DNA from: an uncultured Chlorobiota bacterium
GTDB lineage: Bacteria > Bacteroidota > Kapaibacteriia > OLB7
NCBI GenBank assembly: GCA_946481475.1
Contig: CAMLOB010000005.1
Span: 1 to 23,567 of the forward strand
Length of the DNA: 23,567 bases
Reading direction: 5' to 3'
Shown: positions 14,327 to 22,620 of the stretch, in pieces
Numbering within the stretch: position 1 is the first letter of the stretch
Layout of the letters: the number at the start of each line of letters is the position of its first letter
Program-made: the position numbers and the translations under genes
The notes under the pieces: model-generated
What the model saw: only the letters and a program-made list of their open reading frames with translations
The model's database searches: none
What the model was told of the DNA's origin: nothing

Positions 14327-15838
14327 ATGGCAGATACACTTACTGAGAACTCAACGCCCCTTTCTCTCTCTCCGGAGATTATCGATTCCTACGAGTCGGT
14401 GATCGGTCTGGAGGTCCACGCCCAGCTCCTGACCAGGTCCAAGGCGTTTTCCGGAGCGGCCGTCGAATTCGGTCCGTCGCCGAACACGAACACCGATCCG
14501 ATCATTCTCGGTCACCCGGGGACGCTCCCGACGGTCAACCGGGAACTGATCGACATGACCGTCCGGATGGGGCTTGCGACCAACTGTGAGATTCGCCGGT
14601 TCAGCACATTCGCCCGGAAGAACTACTTCTATCCCGATCTCCCGAAGGGATACCAGATCTCCCAGTACGAGGATCCGATCTGTCACGACGGATGGGTGGA
14701 GATCGAACTTCCCGACGGTTCGATAAAGCGAATCGGCGTCACCAGAATCCACATGGAGGAAGACTCCGGCAAATCGATCCACGATCTTCTGCCGAGCGAG
14801 TCGCTGGTCGATCTGAACCGGGCCGGGACGCCGTTGATCGAGATCGTTTCGGAACCGGACATCAGATCATCCGAGGAGGCCTATCTCTACCTGACACAGA
14901 TCAAAAGTATCGTCACCTGGCTCGGCATCTGTTCCGGCAATATGGAGGAGGGGGCGCTCCGCTGCGACGCGAACGTCTCGGTCAGGAAGAAGGGGGCCGA
15001 AGCGTTCGGGACGAAGACGGAGGTGAAGAACATGAACTCGTTCCGGGGTGTGGAGAAGGCGATCGAGTACGAAATCCTCCGGCAGATCGAATTGATCGAG
15101 TCGGGAGGTCGGGTGGTGCAGGAGACGATGCTCTGGGATGCGAATCTTCGCCGGACCAGAGCGATGCGCTCGAAGGAGATGGCCCACGACTATCGCTACT
15201 TCCCGGAACCGGACCTGCCGCCGGTGATCGTGACCGACGAGCGGATCGAGGAGATCAGAAGCACATTGCCGGAGCTTGCGGTCGGACGGAAGAAGAGGTT
15301 TGTGGAGGAGTACGGCATTCCGGCGTACGATGCGGGAGTGCTGACCGACTCGCGGGAGATTGCAGACTACTTTGAGGAGGCGATTGCCCATCTGCCGACC
15401 AAAGGGGAAGATCGGTTCAAGGGGATCAGCAACCTGATGATGTCCGAAGTCCTGCGGGAGCTTTCCGAGCGGAAGATCGGCATCGACAAGTTTTCAATCG
15501 ATCCGAAGCGAATTGCCGAGCTTGTGGAGATGTTCGCAAGCGACGCCATCTCCTCAAGAAACATGAAGGATATCTTTGCCGAGATGCTCCTCTCGGAGAA
15601 ATCGCCGAAACGGATCAGCGAGGAGAAGGGCTTTGTGCAGGTGAGTGATGAAGGATTTATCGAGGAGACGATCGACGCGATCCTTGCGGAGAATGCCGAT
15701 GCGGTGGAGCGGTATCGCGACGGAAAGACGAACCTGATCGGCTTCTTCGTCGGCGAAGCGATGAAGCGGACGAAGGGGAAGGCGAATCCGAAAATTGTGA
15801 ATGAACTTCTGCGAAAGAAACTGGACGGAGGGGCGTAG
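14327..15838 (+). CDS. gatB: Aspartyl/glutamyl-tRNA(Asn/Gln) amidotransferase subunit B
   Basis: The 503-aa B subunit of the GatCAB complex, which phosphorylates mischarged Glu-tRNA(Gln) or Asp-tRNA(Asn) and amidates it with ammonia from GatA. The catalytic cradle covers about residues 23-310: YESVIGLEVHAQLLT, FGPSPNTNTDPIILGHPGTLPTVN, FARKNYFYPDLPKGYQISQYEDPI, EEDSGKSIH, RCDANVSVRKKG and TEVKNMNSFRGVEKAIEYEI. The helical/YqeY-like tail covers about 350-500. The metal-site cysteines found in some GatBs are absent here, as in Bacteroidota and Firmicutes versions. ATG 14327 follows AAGGAAG (14313-14319). gatA and gatC are not in the window. The stop overlaps the next start (TAGTG), suggesting cotranscription with the membrane-protein gene. 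Confidence 0.97.
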   Translation: MADTLTENSTPLSLSPEIIDSYESVIGLEVHAQLLTRSKAFSGAAVEFGPSPNTNTDPIILGHPGTLPTVNRELIDMTVRMGLATNCEIRRFSTFARKNYFYPDLPKGYQISQYEDPICHDGWVEIELPDGSIKRIGVTRIHMEEDSGKSIHDLLPSESLVDLNRAGTPLIEIVSEPDIRSSEEAYLYLTQIKSIVTWLGICSGNMEEGALRCDANVSVRKKGAEAFGTKTEVKNMNSFRGVEKAIEYEILRQIELIESGGRVVQETMLWDANLRRTRAMRSKEMAHDYRYFPEPDLPPVIVTDERIEEIRSTLPELAVGRKKRFVEEYGIPAYDAGVLTDSREIADYFEEAIAHLPTKGEDRFKGISNLMMSEVLRELSERKIGIDKFSIDPKRIAELVEMFASDAISSRNMKDIFAEMLLSEKSPKRISEEKGFVQVSDEGFIEETIDAILAENADAVERYRDGKTNLIGFFVGEAMKRTKGKANPKIVNELLRKKLDGGA

Positions 15839-16440
15839 TGAGCGTATGGAGGATCAAACATACCGTTGGTAGAACAGAGGGAGTTCTCGGTGTAGCAATC
15901 GTTTCGCTCCTTCTACTTGCCGGACTCCCCTCCATTGCCGTCGCGCAGGAGGATACGACGCGGGTTGAAACTCCTCCGCTTCCGAGAATAGAAGGGGGGA
16001 CCGGTCAAATCTCCGGCTCGAACGATTTCGTGATGACCAAAAGTCCGACGAAGGCTCTTCTCTGGGCAATCATTCCCACCGGCGGACAGGTCTACACCGA
16101 GCAGTACTGGAAAGTCCCCGTCTTCCTGGTCCCGATCGGCGCTCTGGTCGGTCTCGGGGTCTACAATCACAACCGCTCGGTCGAGTACGACGACCAGTTG
16201 GCGACGCTGACGCGGGGGACGAGGGAATACGATCTGGCTCTGGCCAACCGTGAGCTGTTCCGGGACAACCGCGACCTGAGTCTGGTGATTGCCGGTGGAG
16301 TCTATCTCCTCTCCTTCATCGACGCCTACGTCGGCGCCCATCTGTACGATTTCGACGTGGACGACACGCTCAGCTCCATCGAGATCTATCCCGACTTCAG
16401 CCGGAACGGAGTAGGCATAGGATTGTGCGCCCGGTGGTAG
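15838..16440 (+). CDS. DUF5683 membrane protein with signal peptide
   Basis: A 200-aa exported or membrane protein. Residues 1-36 form a signal peptide ending AVA-QED. Landmarks of the DUF5683 family follow: SPTKALLWAIIPTGGQVYTEQYWKVPVFLVPIGALVG, then NHNRSVEYDDQL, LFRDNRDLSLVIAGGVYLLSFIDAYVGAHLYDFDVDDTLS, and a short beta-rich C-terminus. There are two hydrophobic segments, at about residues 76-106 and 141-163. The family is common in Bacteroidota; its function is unknown. The start is GTG 15838, overlapping the gatB TAG by one base; the nearby ATG 15846 is out of frame. Such tight coupling to gatB has no obvious functional logic and probably reflects a shared promoter. Confidence 0.82.
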   Translation: MSVWRIKHTVGRTEGVLGVAIVSLLLLAGLPSIAVAQEDTTRVETPPLPRIEGGTGQISGSNDFVMTKSPTKALLWAIIPTGGQVYTEQYWKVPVFLVPIGALVGLGVYNHNRSVEYDDQLATLTRGTREYDLALANRELFRDNRDLSLVIAGGVYLLSFIDAYVGAHLYDFDVDDTLSSIEIYPDFSRNGVGIGLCARW

Positions 16441-16496
16441 GGGGGAAAACGACCGACGGTTTGCATCTCCTTTCTCCCCGCTACAGGATCATAGCG

Positions 16497-16598
16497 ATGG
16501 AATCGTCACAGTTTCGTAAATTCGTCGCCGAACAGTACGGACGGGTGGAAGACGATTCCCCCCTTCTTCACACAGCACACGTTGACCCGACAGCATGA
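16497..16598 (+). CDS. Possible 33-aa leader ORF coupled to nuoA
   Basis: ATG 16497 opens a 33-codon frame (begins [15 protein letters not shown]) whose TGA at 16596-16598 overlaps the nuoA ATG at 16595 in the classic ATGA arrangement. AGGA at 16485-16488 lies eight bases before the ATG. The product is hydrophilic, without membrane segment, and not recognised. nuoA itself has almost no ribosome site (GACCCGACAGC), so coupling through this frame could supply its translation. It may also be a chance frame, being short and without homology. Confidence 0.35.
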   Translation: MESSQFRKFVAEQYGRVEDDSPLLHTAHVDPTA

Positions 16599-16969
16599 AT
16601 CCAGAAGATTATCTGCCGCTTATCGTAATGATCCTGACCGGTCTCGGTTTCGGAGTGGTCTCGATCAAGGCCCACGAAATCCTCGGACCCCGCAGACCGA
16701 GCCGCGAGAAGGAAAGTACCTACGAATCGGGAATGGAGCCGGTCAAATCGGCACACGAGCGTTTTTCGGTCAAGTATTACCTGGTGGCCATGCTCTTTAT
16801 CCTGTTCGATATCGAGGTGGTCTTCATGTTTCCCTGGGCAACGACGTTCCAGGAGTTCTTCAGCGAAGGGTTCGGAACCCTGGCGCTGCTGGCAATGTTG
16901 CTCTTTATCGTCACCCTTCTGTTCGGCTACATATATATTCTGAAGAAAGGAGCATTGAAATGGGACTGA
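16595..16969 (+). CDS. nuoA: NADH-quinone oxidoreductase subunit A
   Basis: The 124-aa membrane subunit A (ND3 equivalent) of respiratory complex I, at the junction of the hydrophilic and membrane arms. Three transmembrane helices lie at about residues 6-25, 62-82 and 94-117. The first cytoplasmic loop contains the family signature YESGMEPV (residues 43-50) and the second helix contains [11 protein letters not shown] (71-81), whose acidic residues take part in coupling. The length is normal. The C-terminus overlaps the nuoB start by ten bases. Confidence 0.96.
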   Translation: MNPEDYLPLIVMILTGLGFGVVSIKAHEILGPRRPSREKESTYESGMEPVKSAHERFSVKYYLVAMLFILFDIEVVFMFPWATTFQEFFSEGFGTLALLAMLLFIVTLLFGYIYILKKGALKWD

Positions 16970-17472
16970 ATGAACAGTTGGAAAGGGACGGCTTCCTGAC
17001 GACGACGGTGGAGGCCGCGATAAACTGGGCAAGAAAGAATTCCGTATGGCCGATGCCTCTCGGCATCAGTTGCTGCGCTATCGAGATGATGGCCTTTGCC
17101 GGTCCGAAGACCGACGTGGCCCGTTTCGGATCGGAGCGCTTCAGCTTCTCGCCGAGACAGTCGGACCTGTTGATCGTCGCCGGCACGGTGACATATAAAA
17201 TGTCGTGGGTGGTCCGCAAGATCTACGACCAGATGCCCGATCCGAAGTGGGTCCTCTCGATGGGGGCCTGTGCAAGCTCCGGCGGGATGTTCCGGTCGTA
17301 CTCGGTGGTTCAGGGGATCGACAGATTTGTTCCGGTCGACGTCTTCGTCGCCGGTTGTCCCCCGCATCCCGAGAATCTCGTCAAGGGACTGATGGCGATT
17401 CAGGAGAAGATCGGCAACTCGAAGGGACGGCTGATCGAGCGGGAGCGGGAGCCGATTGTGATCGGGGCGTAG
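16960..17472 (+). CDS. nuoB: NADH-quinone oxidoreductase subunit B
   Basis: The 170-aa complex I subunit that carries the terminal [4Fe-4S] cluster N2, next to the quinone site. The four ligands are Cys38 and Cys39 ([10 protein letters not shown]), Cys104 ([10 protein letters not shown]) and Cys133 (AGCPPHPE). ATG 16960 is chosen because AAAGGAG at 16945-16951 is well spaced and the N-terminus [12 protein letters not shown] fits the family; it overlaps the last ten bases of nuoA. nuoC would normally come next, but a strong terminator and an unrelated gene follow, so the remaining complex I genes must be elsewhere. Confidence 0.97.
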   Translation: MGLNEQLERDGFLTTTVEAAINWARKNSVWPMPLGISCCAIEMMAFAGPKTDVARFGSERFSFSPRQSDLLIVAGTVTYKMSWVVRKIYDQMPDPKWVLSMGACASSGGMFRSYSVVQGIDRFVPVDVFVAGCPPHPENLVKGLMAIQEKIGNSKGRLIEREREPIVIGA

Positions 17473-17514
17473 AGCAGAAACGTAGTTCCGTCACGATATC
17501 AACAACATTCCGGA

Positions 17515-17556
17515 AACGCCGACGCACGGCAGCAAACGTGCGTCGGCGTTCGTTTA
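17515..17556 (+). terminator. Strong intrinsic terminator after nuoB
   Basis: A perfect 14-bp stem (17515-17528 with 17537-17550) with an 8-base loop is followed by CGTTTA. It lies 42 bases after the nuoB stop and ends the nuoAB transcript. Confidence 0.85.
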
Positions 17557-17585
17557 TCCGTTCACACCTTTGCCGCACAAAGCAC

Positions 17586-18338
17586 ATGAGTATCTTTACA
17601 TCACGCAGAAATGACGGTCCCTTTGATCGCCGATGCCGGGCAAAAACTCCCTGGAAAGCCGGTCATCGGTTTTTCATCAGAGGAGAGAAGGAGGGGGATC
17701 AGGAGGTGATCGAGGAGGTCTTCATCCACGATACGTACAAGATCCGGGAGATAAAAGAAGCGCCCGAGATTGTCTTCGATATCGGCGGGCATATCGGTTC
17801 GTTTACTATTGCCCTGAAATCCCGTTTCCCGAAGGCAAAAGTCTGGATTGTAGAGCCCCATCCGCGGAGCATCGACCTGATTCGCAAGAACACGGCGGCT
17901 CTGAGCGACGTCACCTTGATCGAGGGGGCGATCAGCTATTCCGGCGGGGGACGGCTGGCCGATGGGAAGGGGACGACAGGGGGCGGGTACATCACAAGTG
18001 CCGAGGAGTTCGAGGCGCGGGACGACAGTCGATACGAACTTCTGGATACGGTCATTCCATCCTTTACGGTCGAGGACGTGCTGGAACGTGCCGGGGTCGA
18101 CCGGGTCGATCTGGTCAAATGGGATTGCGAGGGGGGAGAGATCGACGCCTTTGCAAACATGAGTGATGAAGCTGCCGGAGCATTCGGCAACATGGTTGGA
18201 GAATTCCACCATCAGGAAGGGTATGAAGGGTTTGCAGAACTTGCCCGGAAACGATTTCCCCGCCATCGTTTTGAAGGACGACCTCACGAGATCGAAGACC
18301 GGCGGAAGGTCGGCTGGTTCAGAGCGTTCCCGGAGTGA
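17586..18338 (+). CDS. FkbM family methyltransferase
   Basis: A 250-aa SAM-dependent methyltransferase of the FkbM type. The SAM-binding Rossmann core starts at EIVFDIGGHIGSFTIAL (residues 61-77, glycine-rich motif I) and is followed by VWIVEPHPRSIDLIRKN (acidic residue binding the ribose). The FkbM signature VDLVKWDCEGGEIDAF occupies about 174-189. Family members O-methylate sugars, polyketides or lipids; nothing nearby identifies the substrate. The protein has no signal peptide, so it is cytoplasmic. ATG 17586 is preferred because the frame upstream overlaps nuoB and the terminator. A -7-like CACCTTTG at 17565-17572 sits just before it. A 13-base exact direct repeat (18303-18315 and 18351-18363) spans its 3' end. 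Confidence 0.85.
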   Translation: MSIFTSRRNDGPFDRRCRAKTPWKAGHRFFIRGEKEGDQEVIEEVFIHDTYKIREIKEAPEIVFDIGGHIGSFTIALKSRFPKAKVWIVEPHPRSIDLIRKNTAALSDVTLIEGAISYSGGGRLADGKGTTGGGYITSAEEFEARDDSRYELLDTVIPSFTVEDVLERAGVDRVDLVKWDCEGGEIDAFANMSDEAAGAFGNMVGEFHHQEGYEGFAELARKRFPRHRFEGRPHEIEDRRKVGWFRAFPE

Positions 18339-18461
18339 ACCGGGTCCTTCCGGAAGGTCGGCTCTTTATTCTTTGTCTTCATTTCTCTTCAGCACCATTT
18401 GTATCTTCCCCGCTTTCGTAACAACAGAAACAGGATCAGAACAAACGCAATCGGGATCATT

Positions 18462-19697
18462 ATGGACCGGCAGAGTTTATCCATCGGAGGGCGAACGGCC
18501 CGCTCGCTTGTCGAGGAGTTCGGCAGCCCTCTATACGTGTATGATGCAAGCATTATCGAACGGCAGTATCACCGGCTGGCCGGTGCCTTCGGCGATACGA
18601 AACTCCGTCTGCTCTACGCGATGAAAGCCAACAGCAACGTTTCGATCCTTCGAAAACTTCACCAGCTCGGAGCGGGCATCGATGCGGTTTCGCGCTACGA
18701 AGTGGAGACTGCCCTGCGCTGCGGCGTTTCGGCCGAGGATATTCTCTTCACGCCGAACTGCGTTCCCTTCGAGGAGATCGCCGAAGTCGTCGATAAAGGG
18801 GTGCTCGTCAACATCGACAACATCTCGGTTCTCGAACGTTTCGGTCAGGTCTACGGCGACAAACCCTGTGCCGTCCGGATCAATCCCCATATCGTCGGCG
18901 GGGGACACGTTCACATCCAGACCGGGCATATCGACTCGAAGTTCGGCATCTCGATCCATCAGATACGCCACGTGATGCGGATCGTGAAGGCCTATAATAT
19001 GCGGATCGAAGGACTCCACATGCATACGGGATCGGATATTCTGGATGCCGAGACATTTATCGCCGCCGCCGATGTGCTCTTCGAACTTGCCTTCGACTTT
19101 CCCGATTTGCAATTCATCGATTTCGGGAGCGGCTTCAAGGTCCCGTATCGGACCGACGACATCGCAACCGATGTGGAACAGCTCGGCAAAAAACTCTCGG
19201 CTCGTTTCAGTTCCTTCTGTTCGGAATACGGTCGCGAGCTTGAACTCTGGTTCGAGCCGGGGAAATTTCTCGTCAGCGAATCGGGCTATCTGCTGACGAC
19301 GGTCACCGTCATCAAGCAGACGCCGTCATGTGTCTTCCTCGGCACGGACACAGGTCTGCATCAGTTGCTTCGTCCGATGCTTTACGAGGCCTGGCACACC
19401 ATCGTCAACGCCGACAGGACCGAGGGGACCGAACGGATCTATACGGTGGTGGGGTGTATCTGCGAGACCGACACGCTGGGGGCCGACAGGAGACTGGTGG
19501 AGGCGATGGAGGGGGATATTCTGGCGATCCGGAATGCCGGAGCCTACGGTTTTGCAATGGCCAGCCCCTATAACTCACGACCGCGACCGGCTGAGGTGAT
19601 GATCGAGAAGGGAGAGGCCCGCCTGATCCGTCGCCGCGAAACGCTTGACGATCTGCTGGCTCTGCAGACCGAACTTCAGGAACAGATCGAGGAGTAA
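18462..19697 (+). CDS. lysA: Diaminopimelate decarboxylase
   Basis: This PLP-dependent fold-III decarboxylase (411 aa) converts meso-diaminopimelate to L-lysine, the last step of lysine synthesis. The PLP Schiff-base lysine is Lys55 in LLYAMKANSN. Further landmarks are GHIDSKFGIS, the HMHTGSDI segment of the alpha/beta barrel, the phosphate-binding glycine-rich loop near IDFGSGFKV, ELWFEPGKFLVS, the catalytic cysteine region VVGCICETDTLG, and YGFAMASPYNSRPRPAEV in the C-terminal barrel. The related carboxynorspermidine decarboxylase is less likely given the CxETD motif and overall pattern. ATG 18462 is chosen because MDRQSLSIGGRTARSL matches the usual N-terminus. The ribosome site is poor (GGGAT). 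Confidence 0.93.
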   Translation: MDRQSLSIGGRTARSLVEEFGSPLYVYDASIIERQYHRLAGAFGDTKLRLLYAMKANSNVSILRKLHQLGAGIDAVSRYEVETALRCGVSAEDILFTPNCVPFEEIAEVVDKGVLVNIDNISVLERFGQVYGDKPCAVRINPHIVGGGHVHIQTGHIDSKFGISIHQIRHVMRIVKAYNMRIEGLHMHTGSDILDAETFIAAADVLFELAFDFPDLQFIDFGSGFKVPYRTDDIATDVEQLGKKLSARFSSFCSEYGRELELWFEPGKFLVSESGYLLTTVTVIKQTPSCVFLGTDTGLHQLLRPMLYEAWHTIVNADRTEGTERIYTVVGCICETDTLGADRRLVEAMEGDILAIRNAGAYGFAMASPYNSRPRPAEVMIEKGEARLIRRRETLDDLLALQTELQEQIEE

Positions 19698-19725
19698 GGA
19701 TATCACGGAACCTTCATGGTTCATC

Positions 19726-19741
19726 CGTGTCCTTCGTGTCC
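19726..19741. repeat. CGTGTCC doublet in the lysA-trpS gap
   Basis: CGTGTCC occurs twice, separated by TT (19726-19732 and 19735-19741), inside a phrase beginning TTCATCCG that resembles degenerate intergenic repeats I recall from other environmental genomes. The copy number in this genome is unknown. Confidence 0.35.
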
Positions 19742-19780
19742 GCTGCGGCGGATGTTTATTCTTTCAAAGCATCAAGAACA

Positions 19781-20791
19781 ATGGCAGAAAAGAGACCACG
19801 CGTATTCAGCGGCGTTCAGCCGACCGGAGAACCTCATCTCGGCAACTACCTCGGCGCCTTCCGGCAGTGGGTCAAGGGGCAGGACCGGAAGGAGAACTTC
19901 TTCTGCATCGTCGACCTGCACAGTCTGACGGTGCCGTACGAGCCGGACGAGTTGCGGGACCGGACCAGAAAGCTGGCGGCGGTCCTCTTTGCAACCGGTA
20001 TCGATCCGGAGAAATCGACACTCTTTATCCAGAGCCACGTCAGCCCCCACGCCGAGGCCTGCTGGTTGCTGAACTGCGTGACGCCCCTCGGCTGGCTTCA
20101 GAAGATGACCCAGTTCAAGGACAAGTCGGCAAAACAGGAATCGGTCGGCACAGGTCTGCTCGATTATCCGGTTCTGATGGCCTGCGACATCCTTCTCTAC
20201 GATGCGGACGAGGTTCCGGTCGGCGACGATCAGAAGCAGCACGTGGAGTTGACGAGGAACATCGCCGGTCGCTTCAACAACCTGTACGGTGAGACGTTCG
20301 CGATGCCGGAGCCGGTGATCCCGAAGGTTGCCGCCCGGGTGATGGGGCTGGACGATCCGACGACGAAGATGTCGAAGAGCGCTTCGTCGATCCGGGGGCA
20401 TGCGGTCGGCGTACTGGATGATCCGAAAGAGATCGAGCGGTCGTTCAAGCGGGCGAAGACCGATTCCTACAACGAGATCCGTTTCAGCGACGATGCCGAC
20501 CGATCCGGGGTGAATAATCTGCTGAGCATCTATCAGGCGATTACCGACAAGAGCAGGGAGGAGGTCGAGGCGGTTTTTGCCGATGCGCGGGGATACGGTG
20601 ATCTGAAGATGGGGGTGGCCGAAGTGGTGATCGACGCGTTGCGACCGATTCGTGAGGAGAGCGGAAAATATCTCGAAGATCCGGCCGCGCTGGATATGAT
20701 GCTGGCCAAGGGGGCCGAGCGGGCACGGGAAATCGCCGTGCCGAAGCTGCGGCAGATGCAGGAGCGGATGGGGTTGGTGGTCAGAACCTGA
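19781..20791 (+). CDS. trpS: Tryptophanyl-tRNA synthetase
   Basis: This class I aminoacyl-tRNA synthetase (336 aa) charges tRNA(Trp). The HIGH-type motif is PTGEPHLGNYLG (residues 14-25), the tryptophan/ATP pocket includes DYPVLMACDILLYDADEVPVGDDQKQHVELTRNIA, and the second ATP motif is KMSKS (about residues 196-200). The C-terminal tRNA-binding helices follow SGVNNLLSIYQAIT. The length is typical for bacterial TrpS. The start is ATG 19781, with no clear ribosome site. The gene is followed by a terminator shared with the converging protease gene. Confidence 0.97.
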   Translation: MAEKRPRVFSGVQPTGEPHLGNYLGAFRQWVKGQDRKENFFCIVDLHSLTVPYEPDELRDRTRKLAAVLFATGIDPEKSTLFIQSHVSPHAEACWLLNCVTPLGWLQKMTQFKDKSAKQESVGTGLLDYPVLMACDILLYDADEVPVGDDQKQHVELTRNIAGRFNNLYGETFAMPEPVIPKVAARVMGLDDPTTKMSKSASSIRGHAVGVLDDPKEIERSFKRAKTDSYNEIRFSDDADRSGVNNLLSIYQAITDKSREEVEAVFADARGYGDLKMGVAEVVIDALRPIREESGKYLEDPAALDMMLAKGAERAREIAVPKLRQMQERMGLVVRT

Positions 20792-20820
20792 GGTGAGGTA
20801 CGGATCCCGGAGAAAAGTAA

Positions 20821-20863
20821 AACGCCGCTCATTCATATTGCTGAATGAGCGGCGTTCGGTTTT
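20821..20863. terminator. Bidirectional terminator between trpS and the S41 protease gene
   Basis: A perfect 15-bp stem (20821-20835 with 20842-20856) with a 6-base loop. On the plus strand CGGTTTTT follows; on the minus strand TTACTTTT follows. It serves the convergent trpS and S41 genes, whose stops lie about 30 and 27 bases away. Confidence 0.9.
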
Positions 20864-20882
20864 TCGGTTCCGGATATCGAAA

Positions 20883-22502
20883 CTACTTCGATAGTGCGGC
20901 AATTTTCTGCGCTTCCGGAAAGAGCGTCAGCGCCGTCTGATACTGCTTGTCGGCCTGCAGGGCGACGCGGTAGAACTCGGTATCTCCCCAGATGCTCCGC
21001 GCGATCCGGGCCTTGATCCGGTTCTTCAGCAGTGGGGTGTCCCCCTTGATCAGCTCGGGATCAACTTTGATTCCTTTCCCTTCGGCAAGATTCAGGAAGG
21101 TCGAGAACATATTCTCGGAGACTTCGAATCCGTTCAGGAAGCTTTTGAAGTCGTTCTGATACCGGCTTCTGAGCGTTGATCCGTTTGCGGCCATATACCC
21201 TTCCACGTATTCCCAGACAACGTTCTTCGTGATGATCTCCCACGAACCCGACTTGCTGTCGAGCGTATCGGGTTTCACGATATAGTCGGGCGTAATGCCT
21301 CCGCCGCCGATCACGATCCGTCCGCCGAGCGTTTTGTACGTGGGGCGTGTGGAATCCTTCGTATCGTGGCTGTGATCGATGTTTGCCCCTTCTTCCCGTT
21401 CCTCTCTCCCTTCCAGGGCATAATAGCTTTCCACACCATGATCGTAAGGACGCTGAATCAGTCTGCCCGAGGGGGTGTAATAGCGGGCAATCGTCAGGCG
21501 GAAGGCCGAACCGTCTGAAAGGGAGAATTGCTTCTGTACCAATCCTTTCCCGAAGCTCGTTTCGCCGACGACCAGACCCCGGTCCAGATCCTGAACGGCA
21601 CCGGCCAGGATTTCCGATGCCGAGGCCGATCCGGGACTGACCAGAACGATGAGGGGGATGTTTTCGTAGCTCTGGTTGCTGTGCGACCAGAAAACTTCTT
21701 CCTCATCGTTGCGAGCACTCTGCGTGTAGACGATTTTATGTTTGCCGCCGATGAACTCGTCGGCCATACGGACGGCTCGCTCCAGATAGCCTCCGGGATT
21801 TCCGCGGAGGTCCAGAATCAACCGTTTCATCCCGTCCTTCGAAAGTTTTTCCAGATGATCCATCATCTCGGTATAGGTCGGGTCGGCAAAGCGATTGATC
21901 TTCAGGTAACCGACACCGTTCTCATCGACAAACGAGGCGTCGACCGTATAGAGAGGAATTTCGTCCCGTGTGATCACAAACTCCAGCGGTTCGGTTCCGC
22001 CGGGACGGACAATGGTCACGTTTACTTTGGTCCCTTTCTTCCCTCTGAGCTTGTTCGGGACTTCCGAACGGTCCATACCGACGGCATTCTGGCCGTCGAT
22101 TTTAACGATCTTGTCTCCGGAGATAATGCCGAGCGCTTCGGAGGGGCCTCCGGAAATCGGCGCCACGACAGTGATCGTGTCGCGGATGACGTCGAACTCA
22201 ACGCCGATCCCTTCAAAGCTTCCCCTGAAATCCTCTTCCACCCGCCGTTGCTGTTCGGCAGGAATATAGACCGAGTGGGGATCGAGTTTGCTGAGCATGC
22301 CGGCAATGGCCGACTCGACGAGTTCCGGCGTATCGACATCGTCGACATAGTACTTCTCGACGGTAAAGAGGACGTCCTTGAACTTGTTGAGCTGTTCGTA
22401 GACGCTGTCGCCGGAAATCAGCGGTTGGATATATATGCCGATCAGGATGCCGAGCGCAAGCCCCAGTACGGTGAACCACATTTTCTTTGATTGGCGTTGC
22501 AT
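20883..22502 (-). CDS. ctpA: Carboxy-terminal processing peptidase (S41 family, PDZ)
   Basis: A 539-aa periplasmic serine protease. A membrane anchor or uncleaved signal lies at residues 9-27. It is followed by an N-terminal helical region, a PDZ domain (about residues 85-175, with GIGVEFDVIRDTITVVAPISGGPSEALGIISGDKIVKIDG) and the S41 core (about 185-345). The Ser-Lys dyad is Ser294 (in GSASASEIL) and Lys319 (in SFGKGLVQ), 25 residues apart as in the family. DLRGNPGGYL marks the oxyanion region. The roughly 190-residue C-terminal extension past the core is helical and unassigned. Such proteases trim envelope proteins and regulate peptidoglycan enzymes. The gene is downstream of purC on the same strand with a 118-base gap; TATCTTGG (22524-22531, minus) is a weak -7 candidate. 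Confidence 0.94.
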   Translation of the reverse strand: MQRQSKKMWFTVLGLALGILIGIYIQPLISGDSVYEQLNKFKDVLFTVEKYYVDDVDTPELVESAIAGMLSKLDPHSVYIPAEQQRRVEEDFRGSFEGIGVEFDVIRDTITVVAPISGGPSEALGIISGDKIVKIDGQNAVGMDRSEVPNKLRGKKGTKVNVTIVRPGGTEPLEFVITRDEIPLYTVDASFVDENGVGYLKINRFADPTYTEMMDHLEKLSKDGMKRLILDLRGNPGGYLERAVRMADEFIGGKHKIVYTQSARNDEEEVFWSHSNQSYENIPLIVLVSPGSASASEILAGAVQDLDRGLVVGETSFGKGLVQKQFSLSDGSAFRLTIARYYTPSGRLIQRPYDHGVESYYALEGREEREEGANIDHSHDTKDSTRPTYKTLGGRIVIGGGGITPDYIVKPDTLDSKSGSWEIITKNVVWEYVEGYMAANGSTLRSRYQNDFKSFLNGFEVSENMFSTFLNLAEGKGIKVDPELIKGDTPLLKNRIKARIARSIWGDTEFYRVALQADKQYQTALTLFPEAQKIAALSK

Positions 22503-22620
22503 CGGTTGTCTGTGCTGATTGTTCCAAGATAGTTGTAGATCCGGAGAGCGTTCGTTCGGTGAAGGACCTTGTCGAACGGCTCTGTAACGTCGATTTCCGG
22601 CGACGGATCGTGTAATTTCG

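Noticed and set aside
21528..22490. 320-codon plus-strand frame opposite the S41 protease
   Set aside because: It is a shadow of a gene with intact PDZ and Ser-Lys catalytic motifs, with no homology of its own.
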